In this document: piece by piece, positions 33,665-39,567 of the stretch
How the letters are laid out: the number at the start of each line of letters is the position of its first letter
Numbering within the stretch: the stretch's first letter is position 1
Source: CALOCV01 sp942491955
GTDB taxonomy: Bacteria > Chlamydiota > Chlamydiia > Chlamydiales > CALOCV01
Assembly (NCBI GenBank): GCA_942491955.1
Contig: CALOCV010000034.1
Span: 1 to 39,567, forward strand
Length of the DNA: 39,567 nt
Reading direction: 5' to 3'
Notes under the pieces: generated by a model
Database searches by the model: none
Told to the model about the DNA's origin: nothing
What the model saw: only the letters and a program-made list of their open reading frames with translations
Position numbers and translations under genes: made by a program

Positions 33665-35191
33665 TTATTTGTTTCTATTGGTATGAGAATCGATATAATG
33701 ATCGATTTTTGCTTTTAATTCTGGGTTGCATTTAGAGAGTAACTTGCCATTCTGCAAACATTCTACGACATATTTAAAGGTTTTTTCAGCGTGTTCCTGG
33801 AAAAACCAATCTACCCCTTCAGTCAATACCCAATCGATCTCATCTCGATCCTTAGATGTGCGAATAAGGTCGTTAAGAGAACGTAACTGTTGGGATACAT
33901 ATTCCTCATGGAGTGTCCATTCCGATGGTGAAGGTTGAGACTGCAACCACTTTATTGGAGAAATTTTTTCAGGCAACCCGTTCTTTCCCTCAGTATACAC
34001 CTCCATAAGTATTCGAAACATTTCTTTACAAGATTCTTTAGAGGATTGTGTTTTAGAGTTCATAAGATTCTTTAAAACTGCGGATGCTAGATTTTGTCTC
34101 AGCATCTTCAAACGGGATAAGTGACTTTTATTGTTGGTAAACAGATCGATGCATCGTTTCAAGATCTCTGGGTCTTTAGAATCAATAACAAGTAGAAAGA
34201 AAGAAGAGAACGGGTTACTTTTTCCCATAAAGAGATGATAAGCCTCTCCTGTAATCTCCACCTGTCGTTCTAAAATAGCTAGAATCATTTTTTTGAACGA
34301 TTCTTTTTTCTCCTTAGTTTTTGCGGAAATAAGATGGTGGAGCGCCGTCGTAATGAGATGCTCTCTCAGATCGTTTTTTGTTGGGCAACACGGCTTTTTT
34401 CTCTCTCTCTTCAAAAAAGAATAGGAGTTATTTTTGAGATCAAACCGCTGTTTCACTAATCTTTTGTTCACGTCAGCGCCAGCATCCAGAAGAGTAAAAA
34501 ACATCTCTTCATCTCCTTGTTCCAATGCTCTTAAAAGAGCAGGGGAGGAAAGATCTACGTTTAGGTAGTCAACCGGTCCTTCGAGATAATTGGTGATCGT
34601 CTTATAACTATGACCTATAGGAATAACCTGATTCACGTCAACGCCGTTTTCTACAAGATAATGCAAGACTTTGTGTCGCCGATGTTCGATAACTTTTAGC
34701 AAGACGGAACTTTTCTTAGAGTCTACTAATGCACATTCTAGATTGGGGTTATGAATAGAACTTGTATATGTGGCATGTATATCTAGGCCATTCTTAAAAA
34801 ACTGGATTAACTCTTCATCTGTTGCGTCTGGGTTAACGATTCTTGTAAAAAATTCTTTTTTTTGTAAAAATTTCCACGCTAATCGATCTCCGACGATTTG
34901 CCGAAACGCTTTTTTAGAGGGACAATCTCCTGAAACGATATTTTTACTCTTGAGATAGTTCCATAAATTTTCACGGGAAACTTGTTTTTTATAGCCAAAA
35001 AGATGACGGAAAAGACGTCCAATAAGTGAGATGTTGTCAAAGCAGAGTTGTTTTGTTTTTCCATCAAAGTAAAAGTACGTTTTTCCTAAAAATGTCCCAG
35101 CTTTTCTTCTCTTACCAGACGTCTTCATCTCGTATGAAATGTCGTTCCAAGCGTGGAAGTCAATCTGTTGGATATCACCTATTTTCTTCAT
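33665..35191 (-). CDS. Ankyrin-repeat protein, candidate effector
   Basis: 508 residues from the ATG at 35191, with GGAGG five bases upstream; the ATG at 35203 overlaps that site. There is no signal peptide or membrane segment. Ankyrin-like units are visible: EELIQFFKNGLDIHATY near 125-150, HKVLHYLVENGVDVNQV near 180, and LLRALEQGDEEMFFTLLDAGADVNKRL near 215-240. The C-terminal half is helical and highly charged with no family recognised, ending DWFFQEHAEKTFKYVVECL. Ankyrin proteins of intracellular bacteria are often type III effectors acting on the host; that role is inferred only. It is monocistronic and convergent with ftsW. Confidence 0.7.
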   Translation of the reverse strand: MKKIGDIQQIDFHAWNDISYEMKTSGKRRKAGTFLGKTYFYFDGKTKQLCFDNISLIGRLFRHLFGYKKQVSRENLWNYLKSKNIVSGDCPSKKAFRQIVGDRLAWKFLQKKEFFTRIVNPDATDEELIQFFKNGLDIHATYTSSIHNPNLECALVDSKKSSVLLKVIEHRRHKVLHYLVENGVDVNQVIPIGHSYKTITNYLEGPVDYLNVDLSSPALLRALEQGDEEMFFTLLDAGADVNKRLVKQRFDLKNNSYSFLKRERKKPCCPTKNDLREHLITTALHHLISAKTKEKKESFKKMILAILERQVEITGEAYHLFMGKSNPFSSFFLLVIDSKDPEILKRCIDLFTNNKSHLSRLKMLRQNLASAVLKNLMNSKTQSSKESCKEMFRILMEVYTEGKNGLPEKISPIKWLQSQPSPSEWTLHEEYVSQQLRSLNDLIRTSKDRDEIDWVLTEGVDWFFQEHAEKTFKYVVECLQNGKLLSKCNPELKAKIDHYIDSHTNRNK

Positions 35192-35330
35192 TTTCCCCTC
35201 CATATGAAAAAAGAAGTTTAATTTTTTTTTTATTAAAATGCAATTTTTTTCTACTTATAAATTTTTTCAAAATCTTTTCTGCGTTCTAGAGCTCTTGCGT
35301 AAAAAATCTTTTTTTTGAATAATGGAGCTC

Positions 35331-36557
35331 ATGTCTATATTTAGAAAAAGTCAATATACACTCACTCTAGCTGTTGTTTTAGGAATCCTCACCGGATGGC
35401 TCGGATTTTTTTGGTTAGATCAACTCGCTGCCTTTGTCGGCGAAGTCTTTATCAATTTTTTAAAACTCATCAGCCTTCCACTCATTTTCTTCTCGATTGT
35501 TTCAACAACAGCCGGCATGGAAAATGTCCAAGAAATCCAACGCCTTGGAAAAAAAGTAGCAAAATACACCCTTCTTACGACCATCATCGCCGCCTTTCTT
35601 GCATTAAGCCTCTACCTCCTTATCGATCCCGTACGAACCGATCTTGCTGATGGGATTGTCGATTCTTCGTTACCCCAGGGAACCTATATTGACTACTTTA
35701 AACAAATCATTCCCGCTAATGCCTTCCATCCCTTTATCGAAAATAATGTGATGGGAGTCCTGTTTCTGGCTCTTTTGTTGAGCATTGCCATGATCTCCCT
35801 GCCTCCTGAAAAAAAAAGTCCTCTACAAGCTTTTTTCCAAAGTTTTTATTCGGTCATCATGGTGATTACAAAAGGGATCATCGTTGTGATGCCAATTGGC
35901 ATCTGGGCATTCATCGCCCTTTTTGTCAAAGATTTGCAACATGGTTTGGAAATCAAAAGCTTAGCCCTCTATCTGACTTGCATCCTTTCGGCTAACCTCA
36001 TTCAGGCGCTTGTCATCCTTCCTCTTTTCCTAAAAGCAAAGGGCATTTCTCCCTTAAAGACCATGAAAGCGATGTTTCCCGCTCTTTCTGTTGCTTTCTT
36101 TACCAAGTCGTCGAGCGGTGCCCTCCCCATGGCCATGAAATGCGCTGAAGAGAATGCCAAAATCTCCCCAAAAGTTGCCCGGTTCTCCTTCCCTCTCTGC
36201 ACAACGATCAACATGAACGGATGCGCCGCTTTTATTCTCACGACCGTCCTCTTCGTCAGCATGAGCAACGGAGTCCAATACTCTCTTCCTGAAATGGTCC
36301 TATGGGTTTTCGTTTCGACATTAGCCGCCATCGGCAACGCAGGCGTTCCCATGGGATGCTATTTCCTCTCCGGTGCCCTACTCGCCTCCATGAATGTTCC
36401 CCTCAACATCCTCGGTGTCATCTTACCCTTCTATGCTCTCATCGATATGCTCGAAAGCGCGATCAACGTTTGGTCCGACTCCTGCGTCGCCGCTATGGTC
36501 GACAAAGAAGTAGGCCAAGAAGAGGCTCTACTTGCCGAAGAAGTTGCCATCGACTGA
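35331..36557 (+). CDS. Dicarboxylate/amino acid:cation symporter (DAACS family)
   Basis: 408 residues from the ATG at 35331; an ATG at 35322 is also possible. It is an inner-membrane sodium- or proton-coupled importer of acidic amino acids or C4-dicarboxylates. Eight membrane helices plus two re-entrant loops are expected. Visible signatures are FINFLKLISLPLIFFSI near the N-terminus, the Ser-rich re-entrant loop TKSSSGALPMAM, the substrate/cation motif TTINMNGCAAF (usual form TINMDGTA), and GNAGVPMG for the second loop. Asp to Asn and Thr to Cys in the NMNGCA motif are typical variations whose effect on specificity I cannot judge. A transporter of this family is known in Chlamydia. A palindrome module follows the stop. 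Confidence 0.9.
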   Translation: MSIFRKSQYTLTLAVVLGILTGWLGFFWLDQLAAFVGEVFINFLKLISLPLIFFSIVSTTAGMENVQEIQRLGKKVAKYTLLTTIIAAFLALSLYLLIDPVRTDLADGIVDSSLPQGTYIDYFKQIIPANAFHPFIENNVMGVLFLALLLSIAMISLPPEKKSPLQAFFQSFYSVIMVITKGIIVVMPIGIWAFIALFVKDLQHGLEIKSLALYLTCILSANLIQALVILPLFLKAKGISPLKTMKAMFPALSVAFFTKSSSGALPMAMKCAEENAKISPKVARFSFPLCTTINMNGCAAFILTTVLFVSMSNGVQYSLPEMVLWVFVSTLAAIGNAGVPMGCYFLSGALLASMNVPLNILGVILPFYALIDMLESAINVWSDSCVAAMVDKEVGQEEALLAEEVAID

Positions 36558-36558
36558 G

Positions 36559-36602
36559 TTTTTTTTTTGGGGAACTAGTTCCCAAAAATTCCCTACGGCC
36601 GC
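36559..36602. repeat. Palindrome module GGGGAACTAGTTCCC...CCCTACGGCCGC, copy 2
   Basis: A T-run follows the gltP-type stop by one base, then GGGAACTAGTTCCC (a perfect 14-bp palindrome), AAAAATT and CCCTACGGCCGC. It has the same order and largely the same sequence as 33591-33632. A second small inverted repeat GGCC-N7-GGCC is just beyond (36597-36611). Confidence 0.7.
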
Positions 36603-36631
36603 TTCGTGGCCTTCAAGTCCTCAGAACCTGT

Positions 36632-37162
36632 TTAAAATCTTTTTAAAAGAAGAACTACAAATGCTAAGACTACCATAGTTAAGCTAGTATTTAGCTTTCT
36701 TTCACAGTTTTTCCATAATCTTCTACACTTTTCAAGCCAGCTAAAAGAACGTTCCACAACCCATCTTTTGGGAATCACTTTAAAAGTATGCAATTCATTT
36801 CTCTTGGCTATTTCTACTGGACAACCCAATATCTCTTGAATACCATCTGAAAATGGTTCTCCAGAGTATCCTCCATCAGCTAAAACGTTTTTTACTTCAG
36901 ATAAAAAACTCTTCTTCAATGAACATGCTTCTAGCGCTCCTTTCCTATCTGTAATATTTGCTGTAGTTATATGAATTGCATGAGGTAATCCTTGGGTGTC
37001 TACAGCGATGTGTCGTTTTATCCCTGAAATTTTTTTTCCTGCATCATACCCTTTACTCTCAGCTGTATCGGTATTTTTAACGCTTTGCGCATCAATTATT
37101 ATAAAACTGGTTTTCTCTTTCCGACCATTGTTTTGTCGGACCTCTCCAACCATTCTCAGCAA
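36632..37162 (-). pseudogene. IS5-family transposase, 5'-truncated
   Basis: 176 codons. They carry the DDE domain: IIIDAQSVKNTDTA (first Asp), NVLADGGYSGEPF (second Asp) and WVVERSFSWLEKCRRLWKNCE (Glu), then SLTMVVLAFVVLLLKRF and stop. The N-terminal about 85-100 residues with the helix-turn-helix are missing, cut where the CACAGAG inverted repeat begins at 37166. The frame can start at an ATG at 37162 (MLRMVGEVRQ), but this is within the normal protein. The remaining catalytic domain looks undamaged. Confidence 0.85.
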
Positions 37163-37165
37163 TAA

Positions 37166-37451
37166 AAACTACCACAGAGCCCACAGAGAGCACAGAGAGA
37201 GGGTTATATTTTCATTCGACGAATGCCTTCTACCAATCGTTTCACATTAAAATTGATCAGCAATCCTCGAGCACAAGTTCCATAGAGCTTTAAATAAGAT
37301 AGTCGTTGTGCTTCGTGTATTAGAGCTATTCCATTCACAGATTTAATTTCTATAATTACCTGATCCTCTACAACTTCTTCAGACATGTCTGGATGCACTA
37401 AACAATCTATATGTCCTCCCTCTGTGTTCTCTGTGGGCTCTGTGGTAGTTT
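37166..37451. mobile_element. 286-bp unit with 37-bp CACAGAG inverted repeats around a GxxExxY fragment
   Basis: The left repeat (37166-37202) begins AAACTACCACAGAGCCCACA and continues GAGAGCACAGAGAGAGG. The right repeat (37415-37451) is its reverse complement with 2 mismatches in 37. Each is made of three CACAGAG words. Between them is a truncated GxxExxY reading frame, oriented leftward. The unit separates two IS5 transposase fragments. No clear target duplication is seen at its edges. I know of no transposase of its own. Confidence 0.75.
37204..37449 (-). pseudogene. GxxExxY / PDDEXK_3 family protein, N-terminally truncated
   Basis: The open frame from 37449 has no ATG and first reads through the inverted repeat as TTEPTENTEGG. 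It then enters the family core: HIDCLVHPDMSEEVVEDQ, VIIEIKSVNGIALIHEAQRLSYLKL, ARGLLINFNVKRLVEGIRRMKI. The E-x-K nuclease-type motif, HEAQ and LLINFNV blocks identify the family, but the first half with GxxExxY itself is absent. A GTG at 37396-37398 would give 64 residues. That the repeat is read in frame as T-T-E-x-T-E words means the DNA repeat doubles as a coding leader. Confidence 0.65.
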
Positions 37452-37732
37452 ATTTTCTAAAAACTCGTTCAAAACTGTTTTACGAATAAAACGACAAAAG
37501 CAAGGATGACCATATGTAAACTGGTTTTTCAAACATATGAAATGCCACAAATTACATCATATAAGTCGACCGCTCTAGGACGTGTTTTTTTTCTTGCAGA
37601 TTCCAGAAGAGGTTTAATTTTGTTAAACTGTTCACGATCCATATCGCTGGGATAGCAATGGGGCATAAAATACCTACAATTGTCTTGGAAAATAATTGTT
37701 TATACAGGATTAGAAAGATTTTAAACAGGTTC
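37452..37732 (-). mobile_element. Internally deleted IS5 derivative (MITE-like)
   Basis: Reading leftward from the right-end inverted repeat, an ATG near 37668 gives MPHCYPSDMDREQFNKIKPL, then KTRPRAVDLYDVICGISYV and a stop. That is the IS5 N-terminal helix-turn-helix region. Directly after it comes KTSLHMVILAFVVLFVKQF and stop, which matches the last residues of the IS5 transposase at 36632 (14 of 18 identical), followed by a degenerate inverted repeat (CAGTTTTGAACGAGTTTTT). About 200 codons have been deleted between them, leaving both ends. Confidence 0.65.
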
Positions 37733-37745
37733 TCAGAAACCTGTC

Positions 37746-37773
37746 TTCACTTTCAAAAAAAAGCCAATATGAT
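37746..37773 (+). promoter_or_regulatory. Possible promoter of pdhA-pdhB
   Basis: TTCACT (37746-37751) and TATGAT (37768-37773) are 16 bases apart. Transcription would start about 24 bases before the pdhA ATG. The -10 matches 5 of 6 positions. The promoter lies just outside the IS5 end. Confidence 0.35.
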
Positions 37774-37804
37774 ACTATCGGAATAAACGTCAGGCCATAT
37801 CAGC

Positions 37805-38837
37805 ATGTTCAGATCGCAAAGCATTCATCCTGTTGGGTATAACTTTTTCTCCTGTGATACAGATGCTGTCATTAATAAGCTTGGAAAAAAGAGGCTCCTT
37901 CAGATTCTCTTTAATATGTTTTTGATTCGCCATTTTGAGATGCGTGGAGAAGCCGCCTACCAACAGGGAAAAGTAGGGGGGTTTTACCACTCCTACATGG
38001 GACAGGAGGCGATACAAACGGCTGCTGTTGAGGCGATAGGGATAGATAACTGGTGGATGACGACCTATCGGTGCCACGCCCTTGCTCTTCTACTTGGCGC
38101 TACACCCAATGAATTGATGGCCGAACTCTATGGTAAAGTGACGGGGAATGCGAAGGGAAGAGGGGGCTCGATGCATTTTTTTACCGAAAGACTGCTTGGG
38201 GGACTTGCCATTGTCGGTGGACATGTCCCCCTTGCTGTTGGTGCCGCTTTTTCTCTCAAATATCAGGGTATCAAGGATAAAATGGCTGCATGCTTCTTGG
38301 GCGATGGGGCTGTTCCGCAGGGTGCTGTTCATGAAGCAATGAATCTTGCCTCTCTTTGGAGTTTGCCCATCCTTTTCGTGATCGAGAACAACCAATGGGG
38401 AATGGGAACCCATTTCCAACGGGCGAATTGCGTCGATCGCCTTGCCGAAGAGATCGCTCCTAGCTATCGCATGGCGTCCTATACATTCAATGGAATGGAT
38501 TTTTTGACGTGCTATGAGGGGTTTTCTCAAGTTCGGAAAGAAATCCTTGAAAAAGAGCGCCCCATCATTGTCGAAGCGGTGACAGAAAGATTTCGAGGAC
38601 ATTCCATCTCAGATCCGGCTTTTTACCGCTCAAAAAGAGGCATTAAAGAAATGCATGGAAGAAGATCCTATTCTTCGGTTGCAAGGCGTGCTATTGGAAA
38701 AGCAAATCGTTACTGAAACTGAGGTGGAAGAGATGGAAAAAGAGGCGAAAACAACCGTTTTAGAGGCGATGAAATTTGCTGAAGAGAGCCCTTGGCCCGA
38801 TCTGATTTCGTTGGAAGAAGATGTTTACCATCCTTAA
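37805..38837 (+). CDS. pdhA: Pyruvate dehydrogenase E1 component subunit alpha (frameshifted)
   Basis: With its beta subunit it decarboxylates pyruvate on thiamine diphosphate and acetylates the E2 lipoyl group. From the ATG at 37805: FLIRHFEMRGEAAYQQGKVGGF, GQEAIQTAAVEAIG, GKGRGGSMHFFTER, the ThDP motif GDGAVPQGAVHEAMNLA through VIENNQWGMGT, and ERFRGHSISDPAFYRS. The frame then shifts at an A5 run (38634-38638) and would end at 38716. With one A fewer the frame continues as KEALKKCMEEDPILRL to the normal stop at 38837, total about 343 residues. This is a +1 homopolymer indel, opposite in sign to the other three in the window. No strong ribosome site precedes the ATG. The stop is 9 bases before pdhB. 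Confidence 0.92.
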
Positions 38838-38846
38838 GGAGTCCAT

Positions 38847-39567
38847 GTGACAGAAGAGAAGCAAACCGTAGAGATTCGAGAGGCGATACGACAAGCGATC
38901 GATGAAGAAATGGAACGAGATCCTTGCGTTTTTGTCCTTGGTGAAGAAGTAGCCGAATACAACGGGGCCTATAAGGTGACAAAAGGGCTTCTGGACAAAT
39001 GGGGCCCTAAACGCATCATCGATACGCCTATATCAGAGAATGGCTTTGCAGGGCTGGGTATTGGAGCCGCTATGACGGGATTGCGTCCCATTGTCGAGTT
39101 CATGAGCTTTAATTTCTCTTTCGTCGCTGCCGATCAAATCATCTCCAATGCAGCAAAGCTCTACTACATGTCAGGCGGACGTTTTTCTGTGCCTATTGTC
39201 TTCCGTGGTCCTAACGGTGCAGCAGCTCAGGTGTCGAGCCAACACTCCCACTGCGTCGAATCGATCTATGGGAACCTGCCGGGATTGAAAATCGTTACAC
39301 CAAGTAACGCTTACGATGCCAAAGGTCTTCTAAAAACGGCGATTCGTGACAATAATCCGGTCCTTTTCTTGGAATCGGAGCTCATCTATGGACAGAAAAT
39401 GGAGATTCCAACCAATGAATATCTCGTTCCGTTTGGAAAAGCCCGGATCGTCCAAGAGGGGAAAAACCTCACCATGGTGACCCATGGGCAGATGGTCTCT
39501 GTTTGCGAAAAAGTAGCCAAAAGTTTGGCAAAAGAAGGGCTTTCTATTGAGCTCATCGATCTTCGAT
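38847..39567 (+). CDS. pdhB: Pyruvate dehydrogenase E1 component subunit beta (partial)
   Basis: The first 240 residues are visible and the gene runs off the window. The start is GTG at 38847, with AAGGAG five bases before it; the overlapping ATG at 38845 is followed at once by TGA. Family blocks are IREAIRQAIDEEMERD, VLGEEVAEYNGAYKVTKGL, IDTPISENGFAGLGIGAAM, VEFMSFNFSFVAADQI, PIVFRGPNGAAAQVSSQHSH and KIVTPSNAYDAKGLLKTAI. It pairs with PdhA as an alpha2beta2 E1. In Chlamydia the E2 gene pdhC follows; it would lie beyond the window. Confidence 0.95.
   Translation, partial: MTEEKQTVEIREAIRQAIDEEMERDPCVFVLGEEVAEYNGAYKVTKGLLDKWGPKRIIDTPISENGFAGLGIGAAMTGLRPIVEFMSFNFSFVAADQIISNAAKLYYMSGGRFSVPIVFRGPNGAAAQVSSQHSHCVESIYGNLPGLKIVTPSNAYDAKGLLKTAIRDNNPVLFLESELIYGQKMEIPTNEYLVPFGKARIVQEGKNLTMVTHGQMVSVCEKVAKSLAKEGLSIELIDLR

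Larger units (their letters stand above)
36624..37732 (-). mobile_element. Composite IS5-family (IS1031-like) region with nested insertion
   Basis: The outer ends are inverted repeats GAACCTGTTTAAAATCTTT plus YTAA (36624-36646 and 37710-37732, one mismatch). Both are flanked by TCA (36621-36623 and 37733-37735), which fits the 3-bp TNA duplication of the IS1031 group. Inside, from left to right, are the C-terminal two-thirds of an IS5 transposase, a 286-bp unit with 37-bp inverted repeats and a GxxExxY fragment, and a short deletion derivative holding a transposase N-terminus fused to a C-terminal end. It cannot make an intact transposase. It lies between the symporter gene and pdhA. Confidence 0.75.

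Noticed and set aside
36996..37250. Plus-strand frame ending NYHRAHREHRE across the CACAGAG repeat
   Set aside because: It is antisense to the transposase for most of its length. The HRAHREHRE stretch is only the repeat read in another frame.

Overview
The window looks like a chromosomal segment (roughly 44% GC by eye) of an environmental, amoeba-associated-type member of the Chlamydiota outside the genus Chlamydia. The evidence is gene order as I recall it from Chlamydia trachomatis: rpsA-nusA-infB-rbfA-truB-ribF, the envelope set around pcnB and lpxB, adjacent dnaA and yidC, murF-mraY-murD-LysM protein-ftsW, and pdhA-pdhB. The protein texture also fits: long basic/acidic InfB leader, Cys-rich envelope proteins, an ankyrin protein. 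I cannot assign a family or species.

Layout. 1-82: 5' end of a minus-strand surface protein with an LEPR-XLL-like N-terminus. 325-8019: minus-strand translation/transcription cluster (rpsA to ribF). 8252-9595: plus-strand HD-like phosphohydrolase, a possible effector. 9669-14156: minus-strand envelope operon (pcnB, GT2 glycosyltransferase, LAB_N membrane protein, lpxB, DUF374-type acyltransferase) behind a good promoter. 14157-14759: gene-free DNA with a 160-bp foldback element. 14760-18291: ackA and xfp, the acetyl-phosphate/acetate branch of the phosphoketolase shunt. 18292-19399: graveyard of IS256, GxxExxY/PDDEXK and IS5 remnants. 19400-22918: minus-strand cassette of exported proteins, with two collagen-like proteins flanking an outer-membrane barrel candidate and a VW-repeat propeller candidate. 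23002-27569: dnaA, yidC and an unknown membrane protein (minus). 27825-33527: plus-strand division/peptidoglycan (dcw-type) cluster ending in a strong terminator. 33665-35191: ankyrin protein (minus). 35331-36557: dicarboxylate/amino-acid symporter. 36624-37732: nested IS5/GxxExxY mobile DNA. 37805-39567: pdhA and the start of pdhB.

How the genes work together. The minus-strand block at 6-8 kb supplies the ribosome and RNA polymerase machinery. The pcnB operon and the dcw cluster build lipid A and the peptidoglycan/division apparatus. ackA and xfp make ATP and acetate from pentose or fructose phosphate, and PdhAB feeds acetyl-CoA formation. Four conserved genes (acyltransferase, xfp, yidC, pdhA) are each broken by exactly one base in a homopolymer run. 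That pattern suggests sequence error more than decay, and I annotate them as full-length genes with a frameshift.

The most unusual DNA features are a 286-bp unit with 37-bp inverted repeats built from CACAGAG words around a truncated GxxExxY gene, and a short unit (ACCAATTC.TGAAGTTGTTTGGGT) that recurs just upstream of three unrelated plus-strand genes.
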